Positions 1 to 8,034 of a DNA stretch of 64,000 nucleotides are shown in pieces (within the stretch, counting starts at the first letter, position 1; each line of letters opens with the position of its first letter). Below the pieces are notes generated by a model, which was given only the letters and a program-made list of their open reading frames with translations, was not told the origin of the DNA and made no database searches. Origin of the DNA: Tsuneonella sediminis (GTDB taxonomy: Bacteria; Pseudomonadota; Alphaproteobacteria; Sphingomonadales; Sphingomonadaceae); assembly GCF_051912845.1 (NCBI RefSeq), contig NZ_JBNCBU010000001.1:2046001-2110000 (forward strand), in the 5' to 3' direction. Made by a program: the position numbers and the translations under genes.

Positions 1-1619
1 AAGGACCACATCCTGCGGCCGTTTCCGGCCTCATAGGCGACAAACTCTCCGCCCGCGTTGCCCTGGAACACAAGTCCCCCCGCGGTCGCCAGCGTTCCCC
101 CGTTCCAGGGACCCTTCATCGGCACGACCCAGGCGCTCGCCTGCTTGACCGGGTCCCATGCCAGGAGCGATCCCGTCGTGGCTGCGGCGGCCTGCGAGCG
201 GACCGCCTTGTCGGCGGGCATGGCAACCGGTGCTCCGTCGAGCCCGGTCTGGAAGCCGATGTCGCTTTCCTTCCAGTCCTTCTTCGCAAGGTAGGGGTAG
301 GCGACCTCGTTCGCCGGGATGTACACGAGGCCGGTCTGCGGGCTCATGCTCATCGGATGCCACGAATGGGCTCCGATGCCGCTCGGCAGGGCGATGAACG
401 GCTTGCCGGTCTTTTCGTAGCGCGCCTCGGGGTTGATCGCGGGCTTGCCGGTCTTCTGATCGATTCCGGTCGTCCAGTTCTGCGTCGCGAAGGGCTTCGC
501 GCCCAGGAACTCGCCGGTCTCGGCATCGAGGACGTAGAAATAGCCGTTCTTCGGGGCATGGAGCGCGACGTGTCGCAGCTTGCCGCCGATCTCGAGGTCG
601 GCGAGCATGATGGGTGCGTTGCTGTCGAAATCCCAGCGGTCCTCGGGCGTTTCCTGGAAATGCCAGCGGTACTGCCCGGTACTCGCATCGACCGCGACCA
701 CCGATGCGGTATACAGGGCGTCGCCTTCGCCGCGGTCGTTTGCGGCCGGGTTCCACGGCTCTGCATTGCCGGTGCCGAACAGCACCAGGCCGGTCTTGGC
801 ATCGTAGACGATCGAATCCCACACGGTGCCGCCGCCGCCCAGCGTCCACCACTCGCCGCCCCAGGTCTTCGCGGCGGTTTCCATCGCCCGTGCATTGACG
901 CCTTCGCCTTCGAAACCGTCCCTGGGGTCCCCGGGGACGACGTGGAAACGCCAGACCTCCTTGCCGGTCGCCCAGTCGAAGGCGGCAAGAAAACCGCGCG
1001 CCTTGTATTCGGCGCCCCCGCTACCGATCAGGACCAGCCCCTTCGCCGCGCGCGGGGCTCCGGTGATGGTATAGCTTTTCTGGTCGGGCACGACGAGCTT
1101 GGACCAGGCGACCCTGCCGCTTTTTGCGTCGAGCGCGACGAGCCGTCCGTCGAGAGTGCCGACGTACACTTTGTCGCCGTAGAGCGCGACGCCGCGGTTC
1201 ACCGCATCGCAGCATGCGCGCACCAGCGTTTCGCGGGGAACCTTTGGATCGTAGGCCCAGATCTGCCTGCCGGTCGCGGCGTCGAATGCGAGCACCTTGC
1301 TCCACGCGGTCGAGATGTAGAGCACGCCGTCGTGCATCAGCGGCGTTGCTTCCTGACCCCGCGCCGTGTCGAGATCGGCGAACCATGCGAGGCCAAGCCT
1401 GTCGACGCTGCCGACGTCCACCTGTTTCAGCGGGGAATAGCGTTGTTCGTTGTAATCGCGGCCATAGGTCAGCCATTCGCCGCCTCCGGCTGCGGCGATC
1501 ATCGCATCGGTCACGCCGACGGTGGGGGGTGCCACGCCAGAGCTTCCGGCAGCATCGTCCTTCGCGCCGCCGCATGCGGCAAGCACCAGCGCAGCCATTA
1601 GAGGCAGCAACCTTGGCAT
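1..1619 (-). CDS. PQQ-dependent quinoprotein dehydrogenase, C-terminus cut by window edge
   Basis: About 539 residues are visible; the 3' end lies outside the window. The protein is a periplasmic quinoprotein dehydrogenase of the methanol/ethanol dehydrogenase type, which oxidises an alcohol or sugar with PQQ and passes electrons to the respiratory chain. It starts with a lipoprotein-like signal (LVLAAC, Cys16). The vicinal disulfide pair Cys136-Cys137 in RACCDAVNRG is the hallmark that stacks on PQQ. Propeller motifs follow, including GTGNAEPWN and RWDFDSNAP, which carry the residues usual around Ca/lanthanide and PQQ. The ATG at 1619 is preceded by a GAGGGAGAG ribosome site. It is divergent from the dienelactone hydrolase. 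Whether a cytochrome c domain follows cannot be seen. The substrate is unknown. Confidence 0.9.
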   Translation of the reverse strand, partial: MPRLLPLMAALVLAACGGAKDDAAGSSGVAPPTVGVTDAMIAAAGGGEWLTYGRDYNEQRYSPLKQVDVGSVDRLGLAWFADLDTARGQEATPLMHDGVLYISTAWSKVLAFDAATGRQIWAYDPKVPRETLVRACCDAVNRGVALYGDKVYVGTLDGRLVALDAKSGRVAWSKLVVPDQKSYTITGAPRAAKGLVLIGSGGAEYKARGFLAAFDWATGKEVWRFHVVPGDPRDGFEGEGVNARAMETAAKTWGGEWWTLGGGGTVWDSIVYDAKTGLVLFGTGNAEPWNPAANDRGEGDALYTASVVAVDASTGQYRWHFQETPEDRWDFDSNAPIMLADLEIGGKLRHVALHAPKNGYFYVLDAETGEFLGAKPFATQNWTTGIDQKTGKPAINPEARYEKTGKPFIALPSGIGAHSWHPMSMSPQTGLVYIPANEVAYPYLAKKDWKESDIGFQTGLDGAPVAMPADKAVRSQAAAATTGSLLAWDPVKQASAWVVPMKGPWNGGTLATAGGLVFQGNAGGEFVAYEAGNGRRMWS

Positions 1620-1753
1620 GAGACTCTCCCTCGTTCCGGCGTTCTCCGGTTGTATCGCCGATGCGCGGACCGGCATACCGCCAATCGGCTGGACCTGCGC
1701 CATGCCGCTGCTAGGCTGCCGGACGAGGGGAAGTGCGAAAAAGGGCCGAGCAC

Positions 1754-2617
1754 ATGTGCAACCAGAGCGATCTTGAAGACTTCGCGCGCCGGGGCGTGAA
1801 TCGGCGGCAGTTCGCCGCCACGGGTGTCCTTGCCGGACTTGCCGCCTGCACGTCGATGGAAAGCGGTGTGGACGAGGGTTCCGCGCTGAGCGAAGCGATG
1901 GTGACCGTCCCCACCGCAGACGGCACCATGGATGGGTTTTTCGTCCACCCTTCCCGGCCTTCGCCGGGGGTGATCCTCTGGCCGGATATCGCGGGCTTGC
2001 GCGAAGCGAAGAAGGCGATGGCCCGCCGCCTTGCGGGCGAGGGCTACGCCGTGCTGGTCGCCAATCCCTATTACCGCGACGTCGCCGCGCCCCAGTTTGC
2101 CGACTTCGCCGACTTCATGGCGCAAAAGGGGTTCGAAAAGGTCGGCCCGTGGCGCGAGAAAGCCGGCAAGCCCGATGCCGTCGAGCGCGATGCGCAGGCG
2201 CTCGTCGCGTGGCTTGACCGACAGGATGCCGTCGATAGGCGGCGCGGCGTCGGCAACCAGGGCTACTGCATGGGCGGACCCTATACGATCTACTCCGCGG
2301 CCGCGGTGCCGGGCCGGATAAAGGCGGCGGCGAGTTTTCACGGGGGCGGCCTCGCGACCGACCGGCCGACGAGTCCCCACCGCGTGCTCCAGAAGGGAAC
2401 GAGCTACCTGATCGCGATCGCGCAAAACGACGATGCCAAGCAGCCGGAGGCCAAGACCATCCTGCGCGAGGCCGCCGACGCGGCAGGCGTTCGGGCCGAG
2501 ATCGAGGTCTATCCTGCCGACCACGGGTGGTGCGTGCCCGACAGTCCGGCATACGACCCGGTCCAGGCGGACCGCGCGTGGACGCGGATGCTCGCGCTCT
2601 ACAGGGGGGCGCTCTAG
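1754..2617 (+). CDS. Dienelactone hydrolase family protein, Tat-exported
   Basis: 287-residue alpha/beta hydrolase of the dienelactone hydrolase family. The N-terminus carries a twin-arginine signal (NRRQFAATG, residues 17-24) and a lipobox-like LAAC at 29-32, so it is probably an envelope protein. The nucleophile is Cys172 in GYCMGG, and the C-terminal DHGWCVPD supplies the catalytic His. A GTG at 1733 in the same frame is possible but its GAGGGGAA site abuts it; the ATG at 1754 gives the usual start for this group. Its stop codon overlaps the stop of the convergent aldo/keto reductase. The natural substrate is not known; many such exported members have no proven lactone activity. Confidence 0.88.
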   Translation: MCNQSDLEDFARRGVNRRQFAATGVLAGLAACTSMESGVDEGSALSEAMVTVPTADGTMDGFFVHPSRPSPGVILWPDIAGLREAKKAMARRLAGEGYAVLVANPYYRDVAAPQFADFADFMAQKGFEKVGPWREKAGKPDAVERDAQALVAWLDRQDAVDRRRGVGNQGYCMGGPYTIYSAAAVPGRIKAAASFHGGGLATDRPTSPHRVLQKGTSYLIAIAQNDDAKQPEAKTILREAADAAGVRAEIEVYPADHGWCVPDSPAYDPVQADRAWTRMLALYRGAL

Positions 2618-3612
2618 GAGAAATCCTCAGTATCGATGGAGGACTGCATCGCGGGGCTGTAACGGTTTCCGCTGACTGTCGCCTGGTCGATCAGCGCGCC
2701 CGCGGCGGCGAGCGTCTCGCACGGGATGTCGAGGGCCAACGTCGCAAAGTTCTCCTCGAGGTGAGCGATGCTCGTCGTGCCGGGAATGACGTGGACGTGG
2801 GGTCCCCGTGAAAGCACCCACGCGAGCGCCAGTTGCGCCGGCGCGACGCCGGCCGCTTGCGCAAGCGCTTCGAAGCGAAGGATCAGCGCCCTGTTGGCCT
2901 TCCAGCATTCGCCAGTGAAGCGCGGCATGTCGCGCCGAATGTCGCGCTCGCCAAATCCCGGATCCTCGCCGAGTTCGCCGCCGAACGCGCCCCGCGCAAG
3001 CGGCGAGAAGGCGACGAATGCGATTCCGAGTTCGCGCGTCGTCTCGAGCACCGCGATCTCGGGCTGACGGGTCCACAGCGAATACTCGGTTTGCAGCGCG
3101 GCCATCGGGTGGACCGCGTGTGCCTCGCGAATGTGCGCGGCGCTCCACTCCGACACGCCGTAGCCGCCGATCTTGCCCGCTTCGATCGCGCGCGAAAGCG
3201 CCCCGACCATGTCCGCGATCGGCACGGTGCGGTCGAGCCGGTGCATGTAAAACAGGTCGATGTGGTCGGTCTTGAGGCGTGCCAGGCTCTCGTCGATCGA
3301 GCGGGTCATGGCACGGGGCGAGCAGTCGATCCCGCGCCTGCCGTCCTCGCGCACGACGATCCCGGTCTTGCTGGCGAGCAGATAGGCATCGCGGCAGCTC
3401 GACAACGCCTCGCCGATCAGCGTCTCGTTGCGGCCAAGGCCATAGATGTTCGAGGTATCGAGATGGTCGTAGCCAAGTTCGATCGCGCGCTCGAGCAGCC
3501 GGATCCGGTCCGCATGCGGCGGCGGGTCGCCATAGGCCCACGACAGGTTCATGCAGCCAAGACCTATCGGACGGACCGGTCTGCCGGCGAGCGCGCGTCT
3601 TTCGATCTTCAT
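2614..3612 (-). CDS. Aldo/keto reductase
   Basis: 332-residue NADPH-dependent aldo/keto reductase with a TIM-barrel fold, reducing aldehydes or ketones in the cytoplasm. The catalytic tetrad is visible: Asp52 and Tyr57 in DTSNIYGLG, Lys82 in ASKTG and His124 in FYMHRLD. The start ATG at 3612 begins MKIERRALAG, typical of the family; the same frame stays open far upstream to 4884 but that stretch is antisense to the SPFH gene and shows no protein-like sequence. It converges with the dienelactone hydrolase, overlapping at the stop codons. The substrate is unknown. Confidence 0.9.
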   Translation of the reverse strand: MKIERRALAGRPVRPIGLGCMNLSWAYGDPPPHADRIRLLERAIELGYDHLDTSNIYGLGRNETLIGEALSSCRDAYLLASKTGIVVREDGRRGIDCSPRAMTRSIDESLARLKTDHIDLFYMHRLDRTVPIADMVGALSRAIEAGKIGGYGVSEWSAAHIREAHAVHPMAALQTEYSLWTRQPEIAVLETTRELGIAFVAFSPLARGAFGGELGEDPGFGERDIRRDMPRFTGECWKANRALILRFEALAQAAGVAPAQLALAWVLSRGPHVHVIPGTTSIAHLEENFATLALDIPCETLAAAGALIDQATVSGNRYSPAMQSSIDTEDFS

Positions 3613-3810
3613 CGCCTTGTGGGTAGGGGCAGCCGCCGTCCGGGGCAACGGATCATCCGCGCAGCCCCCCGGAAAGAGGAGGAAGCGCCTTCTTTCGAAA
3701 TCCTCGCTCCGCAGCGGGTGCCGTCGACCGGAAGACGCTGTCGCGGCGTTCCGGTTTCGCTTGCCCGCGGCCGGGTGCCCGCTACGATGCGGTGAGGCAG
3801 GAGGAATGCA

Positions 3811-4845
3811 ATGGGTCCCTTGATCACGCTCGCGCTCGTCGTGGCGGTATTGTTCATCTTCATCATGTCGGCGATCAAGGTCGTGCGGCAGGGCTACGTC
3901 TACACGATCGAGCGGCTGGGCAAGTATACCAAGGCCGCCGATCCCGGCATGCACGTCATCATCCCCTTCGTCGATCGCGTCGGCCAGAAGGTGAACATGA
4001 TGGAGCAGGTGCTCGATATTCCCGGACAGGAAATCATCACCCGTGACAACGCCATGGTCGGGGTGGATGCGGTGGTGTTCTTCCAGGTGCTCGACGCGGG
4101 CAAGGCCGCGTACGAGGTGCACAACCTCTACAACGCGATCATGGCGATCACGACTACCAACCTGCGTACCGTGATGGGCAGCATGGACCTCGACGAAACC
4201 CTGTCGAAGCGCGACGAGATCAACGCCCGCCTGCTCGGCGTGGTCGATCACGCGACATCGCCGTGGGGCGTCAAGATCACCCGCGTGGAGATCAAGGACA
4301 TCCGGCCGCCGCTCGACATCTCCGAGGCGATGGCGCGCCAGATGAAGGCCGAGCGCCTGAAGCGCGCCGAAATCCTCGAGGCGGAAGGCGAGCGCGCGAG
4401 CCGCATCCTGCGCGCCGAGGGCGAGAAGCAGTCCGCGATCCTGTCCGCAGAGGGCAAGAAGGAAGCGGCCTTCCGCGATGCGGAGGCGCGCGAACGGGCC
4501 GCCGAGGCCGAGGCGCAGGCGACCCGCGTCGTCAGCGATGCGATCGCGCAGTCGGGCAACCAGGCGATCAACTACTTCATCGCGCAGGAATATACCAAGG
4601 CGGTCGGCAAGTTCGCGACCAGCCCCAACGCGAAGACTATCCTCTTCCCGGTCGAGGCGACCCAGCTCATCGGCTCGCTCGGCGGGATCGGCGAACTCGT
4701 CCGCGAGGCGGTAAAGCCCGGCGATGTGACCGCGCCGGCGCCGCGCATGCCGTCCTCCGCGCAGGAGGCCGGCCAGTCGGGTATGGCGCTGCCATCCCAG
4801 CGCCAGCGCAGCGCGGTCCCGCGGTCCGGCCGCGGCGACGCCTAG
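3811..4845 (+). CDS. qmcA: SPFH/Band 7 membrane protein (QmcA/stomatin-like)
   Basis: 344 residues. One N-terminal membrane helix (about residues 4-22) is followed by the SPFH/Band 7 domain (VRQGYVYTIERLGKY onward), then a long charged Ala/Glu/Arg coiled coil (about 175-240) rich in AEGE/AEGK repeats, and a Pro/Ser-rich tail. Such proteins oligomerise at the inner membrane into microdomain scaffolds and can modulate FtsH-type proteolysis. The start has a strong GCAGGAGGAATGC ribosome site. The NfeD partner gene follows 9 bp downstream, the classic stomatin operon arrangement. Family assignment is firm; the specific role is inferred. Confidence 0.93.
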   Translation: MGPLITLALVVAVLFIFIMSAIKVVRQGYVYTIERLGKYTKAADPGMHVIIPFVDRVGQKVNMMEQVLDIPGQEIITRDNAMVGVDAVVFFQVLDAGKAAYEVHNLYNAIMAITTTNLRTVMGSMDLDETLSKRDEINARLLGVVDHATSPWGVKITRVEIKDIRPPLDISEAMARQMKAERLKRAEILEAEGERASRILRAEGEKQSAILSAEGKKEAAFRDAEARERAAEAEAQATRVVSDAIAQSGNQAINYFIAQEYTKAVGKFATSPNAKTILFPVEATQLIGSLGGIGELVREAVKPGDVTAPAPRMPSSAQEAGQSGMALPSQRQRSAVPRSGRGDA

Positions 4846-4854
4846 GACGGGGCG

Positions 4855-5343
4855 ATGGACTGGCTCGAGGGCCTCGACGCGCACTGGGTGTGGTTCGCCA
4901 TCGGCCTCGTACTCGCAGGGTTCGAGATGGTGGTGCCCGGCGTCTACCTGATCTGGCTGGCACTGGCAGCGCTCGCCACCGGCGCGCTCGTCTACGTGTT
5001 CGATCCGGGTATCGCGCTCCAGATCGTCAACTTTGTCTTCCTATCGCTGATCATCGTGTTCGCGGCACGGCGCATCCTCACCGAGCAGCCGATCGCCAGT
5101 ACCGATCCGCTGCTCAACAACCGGATGGGGCGACTCGTCGGGCAGACCGGGACGGTCGCAGTGGCGATCGAACACGGCGAAGGGCGCGTGCGGCAGGGCG
5201 ACAGCGAATGGTCCGCCCGCGGACCCGAACTCGCCGCCGGGGCGCGGGTGCGGATCATCGGCTTCGACGGGGGCACGCTGATCGTCGAGCCGCTCACGCT
5301 CCTGTCGGACGAGGGGACCGCGCCGCCGAAGGATGCGTCCTAG
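4855..5343 (+). CDS. NfeD family membrane protein
   Basis: 162-residue short-type NfeD. It has hydrophobic helices at about 15-35, 37-55 and 58-75, then a soluble C-terminal OB-fold domain (RMGRLVGQTGTV onward, about 95-150). NfeD proteins pair with SPFH/stomatin proteins and are thought to anchor or organise them in membrane microdomains. The gene sits 9 bp after the SPFH gene and is certainly cotranscribed. It lacks the N-terminal serine-protease domain of long NfeD proteins. It ends one base before the convergent NDUFA9-like gene ends. Confidence 0.9.
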   Translation: MDWLEGLDAHWVWFAIGLVLAGFEMVVPGVYLIWLALAALATGALVYVFDPGIALQIVNFVFLSLIIVFAARRILTEQPIASTDPLLNNRMGRLVGQTGTVAVAIEHGEGRVRQGDSEWSARGPELAAGARVRIIGFDGGTLIVEPLTLLSDEGTAPPKDAS

Positions 5344-6288
5344 CTAGCTGGCGAGCTTCTCGTTGAACCGACCGTGCTTGCGGTAGCGGATCATCCAGCG
5401 GTCGAGGAACAGCCCGAGGGGGCGGGGGGTGACGCCGAAATCCTCGATCCCAGGGAATCGTCCCGAGGGTCGATTGCCCCCCTTGAGCAGGGTCCACTGG
5501 TCGGTGTTCATCGGCGTGCCGGGAAGCATCGCGAAAAACGCCGAAACACCATCGGGCACATCGATGAAACCGCGCCTGCGGTTCTGCGCTCTTGCTATCC
5601 GCTCGTTCAAGGCGCGCATCGTAACGGGTTCGGGTCCGGCGATTTCGTAGGTCTTGCCGCCGTGCGTGGAGGGATCGGCGAGGGCGGCGACCACGGCCTT
5701 TGCCGCGTCCTCGACCGATAGCGGCTGGATCGGCGCGTTCGGCGCGAACACCGGCAGCACGGGAAACACCGAGATCAGCCCGGCGAACATGTTGATGAAA
5801 CCGTCGTCCTCGCCAAACAGGATCGAGGGGCGCAGGATCGTCGCCCCGGGAAAGGCCTGCCTCACCGCGTCCTCGCTTTCGGCCTTGGCCCGGGCATAGG
5901 TCGCAGGCGACTCGGCGTCGGCGCCGATGGCGCTCACATGCACCATCGCGGCGCAGGCATTGTCGGCCGCGGCCCTGGCAAGGTTCTCGGCGCTGTCGAC
6001 AATGGTCGAGACGAGATCACCCTCGAACGTACCGACGAGGTTTACCACCGCGTCCGCGCCCGCGACCGCGGCAGCGGCGCTGGCGGGCCTGGTGGCGTCG
6101 CACCGGGCGAACTGCAGCTGGCCGAGCTGGGCAAGCGGCTTCAGGTGCCATGCCTTCTCCGGATGGCGGCTGGCGATGCGCACGCGCGCGCCGCGCGAGA
6201 GAAGCGCCTGCGCGACATGATCGCCGAGGAAGCCGCTGCCGCCGACCACGGTTACCAGTTTGCCGTCGAGAGGGTGGGTCTTGGCCAT
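5344..6288 (-). CDS. NDUFA9-like NAD(P)-binding epimerase/dehydratase family protein
   Basis: 314-residue atypical short-chain dehydrogenase related to the complex I subunit NDUFA9. The nucleotide-binding VTVVGGSGFLG is at about residues 12-22; VHVSAIGAD and TYARAKAE follow in the usual positions, with the AK of the latter replacing the classical YxxxK. ILRPSILFGEDD and the C-terminal FGVTPRPL are also family-typical. In alphaproteobacteria these proteins are associated with respiratory complex I or ubiquinone biology; the enzymatic role is uncertain. The ATG at 6288 (MAKTHPLDGK) is chosen over an in-frame extension because of AGCAGGAC upstream and because the Rossmann fold starts 12 residues later. 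Confidence 0.88.
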   Translation of the reverse strand: MAKTHPLDGKLVTVVGGSGFLGDHVAQALLSRGARVRIASRHPEKAWHLKPLAQLGQLQFARCDATRPASAAAAVAGADAVVNLVGTFEGDLVSTIVDSAENLARAAADNACAAMVHVSAIGADAESPATYARAKAESEDAVRQAFPGATILRPSILFGEDDGFINMFAGLISVFPVLPVFAPNAPIQPLSVEDAAKAVVAALADPSTHGGKTYEIAGPEPVTMRALNERIARAQNRRRGFIDVPDGVSAFFAMLPGTPMNTDQWTLLKGGNRPSGRFPGIEDFGVTPRPLGLFLDRWMIRYRKHGRFNEKLAS

Positions 6289-6367
6289 CGTAGTCCTGCT
6301 TCTCCGAATTGCGCGGTTTGCCCTGCCGGAAACGCGACCGCATCGCAATGTCCTTGGTTTTGCCACG

Positions 6368-6396
6368 TTGACAAGCGCGCGCCCCCTTCGTATCGG
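6368..6396 (+). promoter_or_regulatory. Probable sigma-70 promoter of tRNA-Leu
   Basis: A perfect TTGACA (6368-6373) is followed after 17 bases by TATCGG (6391-6396). The spacing is optimal and the element lies 48 bp before the tRNA gene, a normal leader length for a stable-RNA promoter. Confidence 0.55.
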
Positions 6397-6444
6397 CGCG
6401 CCCCTACCTGCCGGGCGGCTGCGTTGCTGCCCCGTGCATCCGGT

Positions 6445-6531
6445 GCCCAGATGGCGGAATTGGTAGACGCACCGTCTTCAGGTGGCGGCGCTCGCAAGGG
6501 CGTGGAGGTTCGAGTCCTCTTCTGGGCACCA
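6445..6531 (+). tRNA. tRNA-Leu (anticodon CAG)
   Basis: An 87-nt class II tRNA. Acceptor stem GCCCAGA pairs with TCTGGGC, followed by discriminator A and an encoded CCA (6529-6531). The D arm contains AATTGGTAGAC. The anticodon stem CCGTC/GGCGG holds the loop TTCAGGT, giving anticodon CAG. A long variable arm (CGCTCGCAAGGGCG) and a T arm GAGGTTCGAGTCCTC follow. It reads CUG, a dominant leucine codon in such GC-rich genomes. Confidence 0.97.
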
Positions 6532-7085
6532 TTTGTTTTCCGCAGACGGTCGGCAAAACACCTGATTTCGCGAAATAATATCGCCAGTTTGATCGCTCGC
6601 GTTAGGACATCTTCGTTTTCAATCTGGGTCCCCGGGACCCTTTTCTGCCCGAGACCCCGATCAAGGTGACCGCAAAACGCCTGCTTTTGAGACTAGGGTG
6701 CCACGGCGTTAGCCGATTGACATCGCAAGCAGTCCGCTCCGCGCGACCGTGATAGGATACTCGCCCACCGTGGCGAGCTATGCGTTCTCATCTATACTAA
6801 CGGCGCGAAGCCAGGACTCCAAAGTTTAGAGCTGGACCGCGCCTTCGGCGGTTCTAGCGCCCAGCAGGGTACTGCAACCCAAAGGCCCAATTTTCGCCGG
6901 CCTGCCTCCCGACCGGGGGGTGTAGTTCTAATACAACTGTAATCTGGTCGCGATCTTTCAAGTCAAGAAATCTGGCGAAGGACGAGGCTTCACGGCTAGC
7001 GGGGCCAAAGAGGCTCGCGGATTATTCTGATATCGAGGCTAATTACGATTTGAATACGATCCTCTACTCCGCCCGAAGTATCTGG
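6532..7085. other. 554-bp gene-free stretch downstream of tRNA-Leu
   Basis: No open frame with coding character or ribosome site is visible on either strand. Base composition is visibly more AT-rich than the surroundings (for example around 6560-6660 and 6900-7080). A small imperfect repeat is present (GCAAAACACCTGATTT near 6553 and GCAAAACGCCTGCTTT near 6672), as is a short hairpin around 6836-6855. No second copy of the tRNA 3' end was seen. It may be a decayed integration junction bordering the uronate locus, but nothing proves this. Confidence 0.5.
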
Positions 7086-7868
7086 TCATGAATGGTCAAT
7101 GCAGGCTGCCATTTCTCCGACCCCACCAAAGCGTGCGCGAGCGACTTGTCCAACGGAGACGGGATGAACACCCGTGATCGCCCCGCTGGAGATCCACCAA
7201 CCTGCCTGCGGCGTGATCCCACGCTCCAGCAAGTTTTCGAAGAGGAACGCAGCTGCGCCAAACGGACCATCGAGCATCGTCGCAGTGGTTGCCTGGCCCA
7301 CGATCGCACCGTCGATTTCCATCGAGACCTCTATCTGGTCGAGGTCCGCCCAGAGGTCGTGTGGCACCTTCGGTCCCAAAAGAAGGCCGGCGTTATTGCC
7401 GTGGTCAGAAATGGTCACGCACGGTCCATCGGCATTGATCGCCGCATAGGGAGACGAGGCGACCTCGATGCCGATGCGGATTTCATCAATCCATCGGGCT
7501 GCGTCTTTTCGGTTCGTGGGCAGCGGCCCGCCGGTCGGCCCCACCCGCAACATGAACTCGGCTTCGACAGCGGCGAACCCCCCGCGGAAGATGTCGAACC
7601 GGCTGGGTGCGTCGCCGCTCCAATTGATGAGGTCCGCGAACACCGGTCCGGCGAGGCGATTGGCGCCGAGGCGCGCGTCGTCAGGCGGGTTGATCTTGCC
7701 CACCTTCCAGCCGCCGATCGCGCGGTCCCATATCGAAAGCGCGCGATCCTGGATCTCGTAGGCGGCGGCGAGACTCTCAGGACGGTTGCCCGGATAGCGG
7801 GCGAGTGCCGTTCCCTTGCGCCGCGCTTCGACGAACGCCTGCGCGATCGCGCACTCTTGAACTGTCAC
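7086..7868 (-). CDS. 2-keto-4-pentenoate hydratase-like protein (fumarylacetoacetase family)
   Basis: 260 residues, member of the MhpD / 4-oxalocrotonate decarboxylase branch of the fumarylacetoacetate hydrolase superfamily. These metal-dependent enzymes add water to, or decarboxylate, short 2-keto acids. Family motifs are GWKVGKINPP, the metal-site region AVEAEFMLRVG, and ASSPYAAINADG and SDHGNNAGLLLG. The start is a GTG at 7868; a GGGGA lies about ten bases upstream and no in-frame ATG fits. It is divergent from the LacI regulator and has the shared operator 48 bp upstream, so it appears to belong to the uronate regulon. Its substrate there is unknown; a 2-keto-3-deoxy acid is the natural guess. 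Confidence 0.82.
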   Translation of the reverse strand: MTVQECAIAQAFVEARRKGTALARYPGNRPESLAAAYEIQDRALSIWDRAIGGWKVGKINPPDDARLGANRLAGPVFADLINWSGDAPSRFDIFRGGFAAVEAEFMLRVGPTGGPLPTNRKDAARWIDEIRIGIEVASSPYAAINADGPCVTISDHGNNAGLLLGPKVPHDLWADLDQIEVSMEIDGAIVGQATTATMLDGPFGAAAFLFENLLERGITPQAGWWISSGAITGVHPVSVGQVARARFGGVGEMAACIDHS

Positions 7869-7916
7869 TCTGGTCCATCCCCATTGCTTGCTGCCAAAGG
7901 CAATTTTGACGAAAAA

Positions 7917-7930
7917 GGAAACCGGTGTCA
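7917..7930 (+). promoter_or_regulatory. Candidate uronate-regulon operator O1
   Basis: GGAAACCGGTGTCA, the reverse-complement form of the shared TGACACCGGTTTCC motif, with perfect central ACCGGT. It lies between the divergent hydratase and lacI genes (48 and 104 bp from their starts), consistent with autoregulation. Confidence 0.7.
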
Positions 7931-8034
7931 AAAAGGAAATTCCACGAACGGTAGCGGGCGCAATCGCTTCAGGATTTCGCGGAGAGACCGATTGCAGGAT
8001 GCCGGCATTCCTGCCAGCAGTGCGAGGAATCGCC

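Noticed and set aside
3613..4884. N-terminal extension of the aldo/keto reductase frame
   Set aside because: Antisense to the SPFH gene; catalytic domain begins at 3612 with a normal start.
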